Positions 34,782-43,585 of a DNA stretch of 64,000 nucleotides are shown piece by piece (the stretch's first letter is position 1; every line of letters starts with the position of its first letter). The notes under the pieces are model-generated. The model searched no databases. It saw only the letters and a list, made by a program, of their open reading frames with translations, and was not told the origin of the DNA. The position numbers and the translations under genes were made by a program. The DNA comes from Anaeromassilibacillus sp001305115 (GTDB lineage Bacteria > Bacillota > Clostridia > Oscillospirales > Acutalibacteraceae): NCBI GenBank assembly GCA_042854365.1, contig AP031437.1, positions 2,294,001 to 2,358,000 on the forward strand, given 5' to 3'.

Positions 34782-36395
34782 TTACACGTTTCTGTTTTTT
34801 TCTTGAAAGACTTTTGCCGCTTCAATAAAACCCTGAAACAAAGGATGCGGACGGTTCGGGCGCGACTTAAACTCTGGATGAAACTGTGCCGCTAAAAACC
34901 AAGGATGATCCGGCAATTCCATCATCTCTACGATACGTCCATCCGGAGATTTTCCAGAGAACCGCACCCCTGCCTTTTGAAAAGTCTCCCGGAATTCATT
35001 ATTTACCTCAAAGCGGTGGCGATGGCGCTCCTCAATAAGAGGTTTCCCGTATAAGAACGCTGCTTTTGAACCTTCTTCCAACTTACATGGATATTTTCCA
35101 AGGCGCATCGTTCCCCCCAACTGGATAATATCTTTTTGTTCGGGCATTAAATCGATCACCGGATGTTCGGTCTGTGGGTCGAATTCCGCAGAATTGGCAT
35201 CTGCATATCCCAGAACATGGCGTGCATATTCCACTACCGCCAACTGCATTCCCAGACAAATCCCCAAAAAAGGAATCCTTTGTTCACGTGCAAAGCGGAT
35301 CGCCTCGATCTTCCCTTCCACCCCACGTTGACCAAAGCCTCCCGGAACCAGAATTCCATGAACATCTTTTAAAATCTCCGCTACATTTTCAGGCGAAATC
35401 GTCTCAGAATCGATCCACTGGATTCGCACCTTGACGCGATTGCCAATTCCACCGTGTGTCAGTGCTTCTGCCACGCTGAGATAGGCATCGTGCAATTCTA
35501 CGTATTTTCCAACTAGAGCAACCGTTACTTCTGATTTTAAGTTCATGGCCGTATCCACCATGGAAATCCATTCCCCCAGATCCGGGCCATTGGTATCCAA
35601 ACCGAAATGGCGGCATACAATATCATCCAACCTTTCCTCCCGCAAGGCCAGAGGCACCGCATATAAAAGAGGTAGATCTAAATTTTCAATCACACAGTCT
35701 TCCCGCACATTGCAGAATAAGGCGATCTTCTTTTTCTGTTCCTCGCCCACCGGCTGTTCTGAACGCAGAACAATGACATCTGGTTGAATCCCGAGACCCA
35801 AAAGTTCTTTGACGCTATGTTGGGTTGGTTTTGTCTTTTGTTCGTTGGAACAGGCGATATAAGGAACCAATGTTACATGAATAAACAGACAATTGGCGCG
35901 GCCGACTTCCGCCGCAAACTGACGGATAGCCTCCAGAAAAGGCAAACTTTCGATATCTCCTACTGTACCGCCAACCTCAATCAGGGCGACATCAACATTT
36001 TCTTTTCCAGAAGAAATTCGCGTTTTAATTTCATTGGTAATATGGGGGATCACTTGTACTGTACTGCCACCGTAGTCTCCATTGCGCTCCTTCTGAATGA
36101 CATTCCAGTACACCCGCCCAGAGGTGACATTGCTATTCTGTGACAGGTTTTCATCAATAAAACGCTCATAATGTCCCAAGTCCAAATCTGTCTCAGCGCC
36201 ATCGTCGGTTACAAACACTTCACCATGCTGAAACGGATTCATTGTTCCCGGGTCCACGTTGAGATACGGATCAAACTTCTGCATGGTAACTCGCAGACCG
36301 CGTGCTTTTAAAAGGCGTCCCAAAGAAGCTGCTGTGATTCCCTTTCCAAGCCCAGAGACCACGCCTCCCGTAACGAAAATGTACTTTACTGACAT
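34782..36395 (-). CDS. pyrG: CTP synthase
   Basis: This 537-residue enzyme has the N-terminal synthase domain opening KYIFVTGGVVSGLGKGI and the DPYLNVDPGTMNP stretch, followed by a class I glutamine amidotransferase domain. In the latter, the nucleophile Cys lies in FLGICLGMQ and the catalytic His/Glu in QFHPEFKSRP. It makes CTP from UTP, ATP and glutamine. The start is supported by AAGGGGGAAAGG. It is a single-gene unit with its own terminator. Uridine kinase at 41958 is in the same pyrimidine pathway but is separate. Confidence 0.97.
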   Translation of the reverse strand: MSVKYIFVTGGVVSGLGKGITAASLGRLLKARGLRVTMQKFDPYLNVDPGTMNPFQHGEVFVTDDGAETDLDLGHYERFIDENLSQNSNVTSGRVYWNVIQKERNGDYGGSTVQVIPHITNEIKTRISSGKENVDVALIEVGGTVGDIESLPFLEAIRQFAAEVGRANCLFIHVTLVPYIACSNEQKTKPTQHSVKELLGLGIQPDVIVLRSEQPVGEEQKKKIALFCNVREDCVIENLDLPLLYAVPLALREERLDDIVCRHFGLDTNGPDLGEWISMVDTAMNLKSEVTVALVGKYVELHDAYLSVAEALTHGGIGNRVKVRIQWIDSETISPENVAEILKDVHGILVPGGFGQRGVEGKIEAIRFAREQRIPFLGICLGMQLAVVEYARHVLGYADANSAEFDPQTEHPVIDLMPEQKDIIQLGGTMRLGKYPCKLEEGSKAAFLYGKPLIEERHRHRFEVNNEFRETFQKAGVRFSGKSPDGRIVEMMELPDHPWFLAAQFHPEFKSRPNRPHPLFQGFIEAAKVFQEKNRNV

Positions 36396-36507
36396 GTCCT
36401 TTCCCCCTTATATGCGATATCTGATCATAAAACTTTCAAAACAAGGTCGTTTTATAGAATTTTCTCCTATTTTATGCAACTATTCTCACGTATTCCTGCA
36501 AAAACAC

Positions 36508-36557
36508 AAAAAATTATATCGCCCACTGCATAGTTTTGTCAATGCAAAGGGCGATAT
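36508..36557 (-). terminator. Terminator after the small Tic20/DUF4870-like gene
   Basis: Arms ATATCGCCC (36516-36524) and GGGCGATAT (36549-36557), followed by AATTTTTTGTG on the minus strand. Confidence 0.8.
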
Positions 36558-36613
36558 TTACGCATAAAAATATTCGGAACGATAATCCAGTTTTTTGTTC
36601 AAAAAACAAGCCG

Positions 36614-37186
36614 TTATTTCAGAATCGTGAACAAAGAACCGATCAATGGAAGAGGTTCTTCACGGTCTTGCACTGCATGCATAACACCAACAATAATCAG
36701 AGCTGCCACAGCCCCAAATTGTGCCAACTGCAATAGTCCGACCAATGTAGCCCCTAATTGGGAAAAGACCATAATTCCACCCAACGCCAAAGAAAACAGC
36801 GAAGTGAATAAACTGCTAAGCAAACTCACCACCAAACCGAATACAACCTCAAAAATAGAAAGCAGTATTCCCTGATTCACATGATACCGTACTTTTGGAT
36901 TACGGCCGTCTGCAATCAATCCTACCAACCAGAGGAAGCTAAAGTAGGATAAAATGTTGAATAACTTGACCGTCTCCGGATTGGACGGCGCATGCGTTTT
37001 TGGCGGTTTCTCCGGTGGAATTCCCCCATAGGGCTGATAGGGTGGTTGGCCATAGGGAGGATACGGTGGAGGGGTCTGATTGGCATAAGGCGGTTGCGCA
37101 CCATAGGGCGGTTGATACGGTGGTTGCGGCGGAACGCGCTGTTCTTCGCGTTCTTCCTGAGGATTTTGCTGATTGTTTTCGCTCAT
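36614..37186 (-). CDS. Proline-rich membrane protein, DUF4870-like
   Basis: The protein has 190 residues. Residues 1-70 are hydrophilic and built from PPY/QPPYG-type repeats. The rest has three to four hydrophobic segments with NILSYFSFLWLVGL and VRYHVNQG, the pattern of DUF4870/Tic20-like small membrane proteins. The start has AAGGAGA upstream. Proline-tyrosine-rich tails of this kind often mediate protein contacts, but no function is known. It is 34 bases downstream of the cyclophilin gene on the same strand, so the two are likely co-transcribed, and it is followed by a terminator. Confidence 0.8.
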   Translation of the reverse strand: MSENNQQNPQEEREEQRVPPQPPYQPPYGAQPPYANQTPPPYPPYGQPPYQPYGGIPPEKPPKTHAPSNPETVKLFNILSYFSFLWLVGLIADGRNPKVRYHVNQGILLSIFEVVFGLVVSLLSSLFTSLFSLALGGIMVFSQLGATLVGLLQLAQFGAVAALIIVGVMHAVQDREEPLPLIGSLFTILK

Positions 37187-37220
37187 TGTTTGTTTCTCTC
37201 CTTAGTCATGGGAAGCCGCA

Positions 37221-38192
37221 TTATTCCGCGTGGTAAGTCGTAATCTCCGCACTTTCGATGGTCACATCCGTAGTCGGCTTATCATTTTCATCGGTCTCTA
37301 CCGCAGCAATCTGGTCAACAATGGCCATATCCTCTTCGAACACCTGGCCGAACACGGTATGCTTATAGTCGAGGTGCGGCGTACCGCCAACTTCTTTATA
37401 CAGATCAATTGCCTTCTGCAAAACGGCTTTCTGATCTTCTGGAATCCCATTTGTATAGATCTCGTTCAATGCGTTATTGAGGGCATCCACATAGGAATTC
37501 ATCTCCTCCTGGCTTGCGCCGGATGCCATCTTGTCATTCATCATAAGCGTTGCCTTGCATGTTTCACGATTCATATACATTGTAGACATCATTGTTTCCG
37601 CTGTATCATCGGTTACCGTGTCTTTGCATTGTACAATGAAGAACTGGCTGCCATTTGTATCGACGCCGGAATTGGCCATGGAAAGGGCACCGCGCAGATT
37701 GATTAAATTGGTGTTGAATTCATCCTCGAAGGGTTCACCCCAAATGCTCTCGCCGCCTGTACCGGTCGCTGTCGGATCGCCGCCCTGAATCATGAAATTA
37801 TCAATTACACGATGGAACACAATTCCATTGTAATAACCATCCTGAATCAGTCCCTTGAAATTCTCCACTGCTTTCGGTGCTGCTTCTGGGAACAGACGAA
37901 TCCGAATGTCTCCCATCGAGGTGTGCAAAACAGCTATCTCTTCACCATCTGCAGGCTTCTCCAACTGATAGCCAACAGGCTTGCCATCGTCCGGACGCAC
38001 ATGATCTTCCGCGTCTGCAGGAATTTCAACATCCCCCACTGTGGCTGCCTCCGAAGACGCGTTGGATTCGGTCTGAGAAGCGCTGCTGGTTTCCTCCGAG
38101 GAAGTGGTGGTATCCCCGCCGCATGCTGTCAAGGCTACAAGCAAAGTGCACGCCAACAGTGCACTGATGATTCTACGTCTGTTCTTTTTCAT
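37221..38192 (-). CDS. Cyclophilin-type peptidyl-prolyl isomerase lipoprotein
   Basis: This 323-residue protein starts at ATG 38192. The signal peptide ends in a lipobox (LVALTAC), then a Ser/Thr/Glu-rich linker (about 28-60) leads to the cyclophilin domain. The core keeps FHRVIDNFMIQGGDPTATGTGG and ANSGVDTNGSQFFI. Between QFFIVQ and the last strand (HTVFGQVFEE) there is an insertion of about 85 residues, helical and Met-rich, which is absent from simple cyclophilins. It would assist folding of exported proteins on the outer face of the membrane. It is probably co-transcribed with the small membrane protein downstream. Confidence 0.92.
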   Translation of the reverse strand: MKKNRRRIISALLACTLLVALTACGGDTTTSSEETSSASQTESNASSEAATVGDVEIPADAEDHVRPDDGKPVGYQLEKPADGEEIAVLHTSMGDIRIRLFPEAAPKAVENFKGLIQDGYYNGIVFHRVIDNFMIQGGDPTATGTGGESIWGEPFEDEFNTNLINLRGALSMANSGVDTNGSQFFIVQCKDTVTDDTAETMMSTMYMNRETCKATLMMNDKMASGASQEEMNSYVDALNNALNEIYTNGIPEDQKAVLQKAIDLYKEVGGTPHLDYKHTVFGQVFEEDMAIVDQIAAVETDENDKPTTDVTIESAEITTYHAE

Positions 38193-38435
38193 GTTCGAAA
38201 CTCTCTCTTTCTTCGCAATCAAATTTTCCCGTATCGCTGGGACAATATGTCCATCATAGTATATTATCGGTAAATATGCAAGACAGACCGGCAGAAATTC
38301 ACAAAAAAATCACTTTTACAGTAAGCACACCGCTGAAATGCACAAAGAAAACCACTCAGGAACCTTCCATATGAACGCATGCCACCGGCAAAAAACGCAT
38401 ATAGATAACCATGTAAGAGATAAGGAGGGTTCAAA

Positions 38436-39380
38436 ATGGTTGAATATTATCCCGAGGGCTGGCTGATCGATACGGCTGAAAACCGTGCTGCTCTGCAAAG
38501 TACCGCTGCACTAATTGAAGCTTGCCGTACGGGTCAAATTTTGGAAGGACGTGCGCTCGTTTGTGACAGTGCACACAATCTGCTCGTCGATTTGGGGTGC
38601 GCGAAGGGAATTATCCCGCGCGATGAGGGGGCCCTTGGGATTCGTGAAGGTACTGTACGCGACATCGCCATCATTTCCCGTGTGAATCGTCCCGTTTGCT
38701 TTATTGTGACCGGATTCCAGAAAGATGGGGATGGCCACACCACGGTTTTGCTCTCCCGCAGAGCTGCACAGGAAAAATGCCGGGAAGCATTCATCCGCCG
38801 TTTGGTTCCGGGGGACATTATCAACGCTCAAATCACCCATCTTGAAAATTTCGGCGCTTTTGCGGACATCGGTTGTGGTATTGTCTCCCTTCTTCCAATC
38901 GATGCAATCTCTGTATCCCGCATTGACCATCCACGGGAGCGCTTTACCGTCGGCATGAACATCCGAGCACTGGTAAAATCCATTGAGAACGGGCGCATTA
39001 CATTAAGCCACAAGGAGTTACTTGGTACCTGGGAAGAAAATGTTGCGATGTTTTCTGCTGGGGAAACAGTTGCAGGAATTGTACGTTCTGTCGAACCATA
39101 CGGGATTTTTGTGGAACTCTCACCAAATTTGGCGGGACTGGCAGAAAGCCGCGAAGACGTCATCCCAGGGCAGCAGGCAAGCGTTTACATAAAGAGCATT
39201 CTTCCCGCACGGATGAAAGTAAAGCTTGTCATTATCGATACCTTTGATTATCATTACCGCCCTACACCGCCGAAATACTTCTTCGAAGGCGACCATATGG
39301 AACGCTTCGTCTATTCGCCTGAGGGCAGCGAAAAAGAAGTTATTACCGATTTTACTACGCAACCCTGTGAAGGGCTTTAG
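38436..39380 (+). CDS. S1 RNA-binding domain protein
   Basis: This 314-residue protein starts behind AAGGAGGG. It contains S1-type OB-fold modules: a degenerate one (about 35-115), a good one at about 122-195 (PGDIINAQITHLENFGAFAD ... ITLSHKELLGTW) and another at about 205-275 (GETVAGIVRSVEPYGIFVEL). It resembles the S1-like proteins encoded by many Clostridia, shorter than ribosomal protein S1 of Proteobacteria. The role is probably RNA or ribosome binding in translation, by family. It is divergent from the cyclophilin gene and ends at a strong terminator. Confidence 0.88.
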   Translation: MVEYYPEGWLIDTAENRAALQSTAALIEACRTGQILEGRALVCDSAHNLLVDLGCAKGIIPRDEGALGIREGTVRDIAIISRVNRPVCFIVTGFQKDGDGHTTVLLSRRAAQEKCREAFIRRLVPGDIINAQITHLENFGAFADIGCGIVSLLPIDAISVSRIDHPRERFTVGMNIRALVKSIENGRITLSHKELLGTWEENVAMFSAGETVAGIVRSVEPYGIFVELSPNLAGLAESREDVIPGQQASVYIKSILPARMKVKLVIIDTFDYHYRPTPPKYFFEGDHMERFVYSPEGSEKEVITDFTTQPCEGL

Positions 39381-39395
39381 AATTATGATGGTCTC

Positions 39396-39427
39396 AAAAG
39401 GGCGTGGCAAGGTTGCCACGCCCTTTT
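39396..39427 (+). terminator. Terminator after the S1-domain gene
   Basis: Arms AAAAGGGCGTGGCAA and TTGCCACGCCCTTTT are essentially perfect, with a tight loop and a T-run. Confidence 0.9.
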
Positions 39428-39456
39428 GCAGTATCAGCACCTATCTGCATTCCGCA

Positions 39457-39486
39457 TTGGAATCCTTGTCCAAATTATGGTATACT
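39457..39486 (+). promoter_or_regulatory. Promoter of the FMN alpha-hydroxyacid gene
   Basis: TTGGAA (39457-39462) and TATACT (39481-39486), spacer 18, just after the previous terminator and 26 bases before the start codon. Confidence 0.6.
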
Positions 39487-39511
39487 TTTTCTAAGAAAGG
39501 CGGAATGCATT

Positions 39512-40552
39512 ATGGAGTATCGTGAAATTTTAGAAAATGCCCGAAAAATAATGGCCCCCAACTGCCGCGTATGCCGTGAGTGTAATGGCGTTGCCTGCCG
39601 GGGAGAAATTCCAGGCACTGGTGGAAAGGGAACGGGCAGAGCATTTATACACAGTTTCGAATATCTCGCAGGTATTAAAATTCATATGGATCTGATCTAC
39701 GCCAATCGAGGACAGGACACCTCCTGCTCTTTCTTTGGCCAAACTTTTGCGGGCCCAGTATTCGCCGCACCTATCAGCGGATTATCCAATAATTACAATG
39801 GTTATCTGAGCGAAAAGACCTATGCCGAAGCGCTGGTCCCCGGAACCAAAGCGGCCGGATGTGCAGCTTTCACCGGAGATGGCGCCGCAGATTTCTTTTT
39901 CACCGACCCTCTTTCTGCTGTTGCAGCTGCGGATGGCGTGGCAATTCCCACCATCAAACCTTGGGACAAGGACAAGGTACTGGAAAAGATCCGGCTTGCT
40001 GAGCAAGCCGGCGCTATGGCCCTATGCATGGATATCGACTCTGCTGGACTCCCCCTTCTAGCTGCTGCAGGAAAGCCGGTTTGTTCAAAAGACGTGGATG
40101 AGCTTAAAGAGATCATACAGTCCACGAAACTCCCATTTCTTCTCAAGGGGATTATGACACCGGAAAGCGCCCAAAAGGCCGTACAAACCGGTGCGTATGG
40201 CATCGTGGTATCCAATCATGGCGGACGTGTTCTTGACCATACCCCGGCACCGGCAGAGGTTCTACCTGCGATTCGGGCCGCTGTAGGAACACAGGTCAAA
40301 CTATTCGTAGACGGTGCCATCCGCACAGGTACGGATGTATTCAAGGCGCTTGCACTGGGTGCCGACGCCGTTTTGATTGGCCGTCCTTATGTTGTGGCTG
40401 CCTGCGGTGGTGGCGCAGAAGGTGTCACCATCTATACACAGAAAATTCTCTCCGAGCTACGCGACGCCATGAAGATGACCGGTTGTGCAACATTATCCGA
40501 CATTACGAAGGACAAAATCAGCCTATGTCATGAAAAAGTCTCTTTCTGTTAA
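39512..40552 (+). CDS. FMN-dependent alpha-hydroxyacid oxidising enzyme
   Basis: The protein has 346 residues; ATG 39512 is chosen for the AAAGGCGG site before it. The TIM-barrel core has the phosphate- and FMN-binding FVDGAIRTGTDVFKALALGADAV stretch near residues 270-292, the catalytic His in VVSNHGGRVLDH, and RPYV. This is the lactate oxidase/glycolate oxidase superfamily. Unlike classical members it begins with a cysteine cluster CRVCRECNGVAC at about 18-29, which could hold a metal or iron-sulfur centre and may pass electrons elsewhere than oxygen in this anaerobe. The substrate is unknown; lactate is the simplest guess. It is a single-gene unit. Confidence 0.85.
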   Translation: MEYREILENARKIMAPNCRVCRECNGVACRGEIPGTGGKGTGRAFIHSFEYLAGIKIHMDLIYANRGQDTSCSFFGQTFAGPVFAAPISGLSNNYNGYLSEKTYAEALVPGTKAAGCAAFTGDGAADFFFTDPLSAVAAADGVAIPTIKPWDKDKVLEKIRLAEQAGAMALCMDIDSAGLPLLAAAGKPVCSKDVDELKEIIQSTKLPFLLKGIMTPESAQKAVQTGAYGIVVSNHGGRVLDHTPAPAEVLPAIRAAVGTQVKLFVDGAIRTGTDVFKALALGADAVLIGRPYVVAACGGGAEGVTIYTQKILSELRDAMKMTGCATLSDITKDKISLCHEKVSFC

Positions 40553-41893
40553 GCTCCTTCTTTCGAACACTCCCTCCTATGGCACCGGCAATTGAGATTA
40601 TATTTTCCCATTTCGCATTTATTTGTTCTTTTACTGCGTATGCAATCGAACGTTGACAAACTTCAAGGAAAAAGAGTGGACTTTTCTATAGATTCGGTGT
40701 ACCAATGAAGTGAACCAACCGGATGAGAGGGCGTACAAAACAATATTTTGGAGAATGGATTTGGGTATCGAGAAAACGACCGGGCTACCGCAGAGACAAT
40801 TGGAAGAGATATTGGACGTATCTGGGTAGTCTATCTCAAAATGGGAGTTTTCCAAAGTGAAAGATACAATCCCGTTCCCACGCTGGCTTTTGCTCAACCA
40901 ATACAATCGAAGGGCCGATAACAAGAAAAAGCGGTATGCATCCCATTGAGGGGTAGCATATCGCTTTTTGTTATGGAGGATTTAAGGCGGACAACATCCC
41001 ATATGGCACACGGACTTTGCAATGCAAAGTGTAATGTGTTTTACACTCTGCCGGTGTTGTTGTGAAATACCGTTACCTCCAGGGAGGACAAGGACGTTTT
41101 CACGGCAAGAGGGCGAGGGGGGAATTGTGTGGTGGGGGCCACAAATACAGGGCTGGTCCCATCCGTAGACAGGGCGTATATAAACGCTCAGTTTTTCTCC
41201 TTGTTTTTCTGATTTTTGTTTTAGTATTGTAGAATTTAATACGATATTGGTGTACCTGACTGAATTCTGGTAAAACAAGAATCTACTCAACATATTTTGG
41301 TTCATATATGTTTCTAATTTCAATGTCTTTTCTACATCAACAATCTTTGAAATGAAAGAGACGGAAGTATTTATGTTTCAATCTATTTGCTCAAGATCTT
41401 TCTTGAGTATATAGACGTTTAGCTCCCACGAGTTTGACCATAAAAAAATTAAACACATGAAAAATTCAAAATTAACATAGCAAATGGGCTGAATCATATG
41501 TTGGAAAACATATAAAATAGCTCGTATTATCCGTTATAATGGATGTACTATTGAATGAAGCGAGAAAAGAAAAAGTAGCTTTTTATAAAAGCCACTATCT
41601 TTATGCATATGAGTAACCTCCCATTCCGAACATAAAGAAATTTGGTACATTTTTATGGATAGAACGTTTCCCTTTTTAAAAATATTCTTATATGAACTTA
41701 GATAATGCTATGCTTTTGAACTGCTAATGTGGATTGCCATATACCTTCGCCCTGATATGGGGCTTATTGGGAATTAGAAGGATTGCAGGGGACACTCGCT
41801 CTTTTGGTCAAGCATATTCACCAGAAGGCCATACCTGGGAGAAAAAGTCATCCTTTTCATAACCAATCCATCGGGGAATTACAGAGTGCTTAC
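40553..41893. other. 1.3 kb gene-poor region
   Basis: I see no convincing gene on either strand. A terminator-like hairpin lies at 40926-40969 (AAAAAGCG...CGCTTTTT, with TATGC/GCATA inside). Short frames of about 100 codons on the minus strand (40631-40924 and 40982-41323) lack ribosome sites and recognisable motifs. The right half is very AT-rich and probably non-coding. It looks like a decayed stretch rather than a compact functional element. Confidence 0.5.
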
Positions 41894-41935
41894 AAAAAGC
41901 CGTGGAATGCAGGGATTCTGCAATCCACGGCTTTT
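41894..41935 (-). terminator. Terminator after udk
   Basis: Arms AAAAGCCGTGGA and TCCACGGCTTTT with inner TGCAG/CTGCA pairing, and A/T runs on both sides. Confidence 0.88.
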
Positions 41936-41957
41936 CAGCTTTTTATGAGCACTATGG

Positions 41958-42602
41958 CTACATACTTGATCCTGATCGTGTAGTAGTGTGCAATAAGGCA
42001 TTAATACGGTCGACCAGCATATGTAGGGCCACACGGTTTTTCCCGCCCTCCGGAATAATAATGTCCGCATATCGTTTACTGGGTTCGACAAATTGTTCAT
42101 GCATAGGTTTAACGGTAAGCATGTATTGATCGATGACCGAATCCAAACTGCGCCCCCGCTCTTTGACATCCCGCAGAAGCCGGCGAATCAGCCGGATGTC
42201 GGCATCGGCATCCACAAAGACCTTTATATCCATTAAATCCCGTAGCCGCTGATTTTCAAAAATCAAAATCCCTTCCAAAATAATTACTGGCGCAGGTTCC
42301 ATATGGACGGTTTGCTCCTCCCGGGAATAGGTGACAAAAGAATATACCGGGTGATCGATCGCTTGTTTCCTTTTGAGTTTCTCAACATCCTCGATCATCC
42401 GGTCCGTGTCAAAGGTTGCTGGATGGTCATAGTTCCATTTAACACGCTCTTCAAATGGAGTGTTCGCATCGGAACGATAATAAAAATCATGGGATAGAAT
42501 CAGCGCATTTCCTTGCATAGCCTCCTTCAACTTGATAGCCAACGTGGTCTTTCCCGATCCCGTTCCACCCGCTACGCCAATTACCAAGGGCGCTTTATCC
42601 AA
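41958..42602 (-). CDS. udk: Uridine kinase-like P-loop kinase
   Basis: The protein has 214 residues from TTG 42602, behind GAGGGGGG; an upstream TTG overlaps that site. Walker A is GVAGGTGSGKTT, right at the N-terminus. Further uridine kinase features are LSHDFYYR, NYDHPATFDTD, VIILEGILIFENQRLRDLMD and VDADADIRLIRRLLRD. It phosphorylates uridine and cytidine in salvage. The gene begins within 15 bases of the stop of the nitroreductase gene, so the two form an operon ending at the terminator 41894-41935. Confidence 0.93.
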   Translation of the reverse strand: MDKAPLVIGVAGGTGSGKTTLAIKLKEAMQGNALILSHDFYYRSDANTPFEERVKWNYDHPATFDTDRMIEDVEKLKRKQAIDHPVYSFVTYSREEQTVHMEPAPVIILEGILIFENQRLRDLMDIKVFVDADADIRLIRRLLRDVKERGRSLDSVIDQYMLTVKPMHEQFVEPSKRYADIIIPEGGKNRVALHMLVDRINALLHTTTRSGSSM

Positions 42603-42616
42603 AATGGCCGCCCCCC

Positions 42617-43192
42617 TCAAAGCAAAATGTCTTGTAAGCTACGTTTGGGTACGTAATGAATGTCATTTTCATCGCGATAATAGTCAGTAACGCCGTCCTC
42701 ACCCACTTCTGTAAGAACGATTTGCTCGTCCGGTTTTCCTAAGGCGATGAGCAATACCGGAATGAAGCGGTCTGCCAAATCTAGCGCTTGTTGAATCTCG
42801 TCCGGATTGAAATTGCCAATCATACACCCTCCCAGACCTTTCTCTACAGCTGCCAACAGAATCGTCTGCGCCACAATCCCCACATCTTTTTGAAACCGTT
42901 GGATTGCCGGATGCAATTGTGTATCCTGACAGATCACAAGGAAGGCGGTTGGGCAATGGCCTGGATGCGGCAACTGCATGTGGGGAAGCGCGCGGGCCCA
43001 TTTGGTGAGTGGTTGAATCTTTGCAACTGTCTCCGGATCGCAGGCTAAATAATACTTAAATGGTTGCATGTTTACACTGGAGGGTGTGTAACGTGTACAG
43101 TCCACCAAATCCTCCAGCTCCTCACGGGATATTTGACAGCTTTCGTCGAATCCACGGTAACTTCGATTTTGTTTTAGCAAATCCTTCAGCAA
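42617..43192 (-). CDS. Nitroreductase-family flavoprotein
   Basis: This 191-residue protein probably starts at TTG 43192, with GAGGGA five bases before it. The family pattern includes RSYRGFDESCQISREELEDLV at the start, the FMN-contacting TPSSVNMQPFKYYL, and GIVAQTILLAAVEKGLGGCMIGNF. Members use NAD(P)H and FMN to reduce nitro compounds, quinones or other small substrates; the true substrate is unknown. It is the first gene of an operon with uridine kinase, which does not suggest a function. Confidence 0.9.
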   Translation of the reverse strand: MLKDLLKQNRSYRGFDESCQISREELEDLVDCTRYTPSSVNMQPFKYYLACDPETVAKIQPLTKWARALPHMQLPHPGHCPTAFLVICQDTQLHPAIQRFQKDVGIVAQTILLAAVEKGLGGCMIGNFNPDEIQQALDLADRFIPVLLIALGKPDEQIVLTEVGEDGVTDYYRDENDIHYVPKRSLQDILL

Positions 43193-43422
43193 AGGAATCC
43201 CTCGTTTCTTTGCCCACAGGGGGTTTTCTTTTTATTGTAATCCAGCTGAACATTTGATACAAGGGTTTCCCCTGAGAAATTTTTGTATATCACTGCATTT
43301 TTATTCATAAGTTTTCAGGAAACTAGGCATTTATTGCATCGATTTATCTTGATTCGCCCGACAACTTTCGGCGATTTTATGTGATTTCGCACAGAGTTCA
43401 CAGTTCGTTAACACAAGGATTC
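43193..43422. other. Intergenic region upstream of citrate synthase
   Basis: Part of a 393-base gap between divergent genes. It is AT-rich and should hold the leftward promoter for the nitroreductase-udk operon; a GTTAACAC motif near 43407 is the only notable short signal. Confidence 0.35.
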
Positions 43423-43451
43423 TTGCTAAAATATGCGAAATGTTATATACT
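43423..43451 (+). promoter_or_regulatory. Citrate synthase promoter
   Basis: TTGCTA (43423-43428) and TATACT (43446-43451) are 17 bases apart. This leaves a leader of about 130 bases before the start codon, which contains GC-rich inverted segments (GGACCCGG, CCCCGGGG-like) and could be structured. Confidence 0.55.
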
Positions 43452-43585
43452 TAATTATATTAGTTAACTGTTTTGGGCAGAAAAGGGACCCGGTGGGATG
43501 GGAATGAGCAACTGCCGGTATCGGCCCCGGGGGAATTTCGTGTGATACTTCCTCCTATCATCATACTTGGAAAAGGGGAATCAGA

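Noticed and set aside
40982..41323. A 113-codon minus-strand frame with several cysteines (CICGPHH, CHMGCCPP)
   Set aside because: It has no ribosome site and no recognisable family, and the cysteine pattern is not that of a known metal site. Probably chance.
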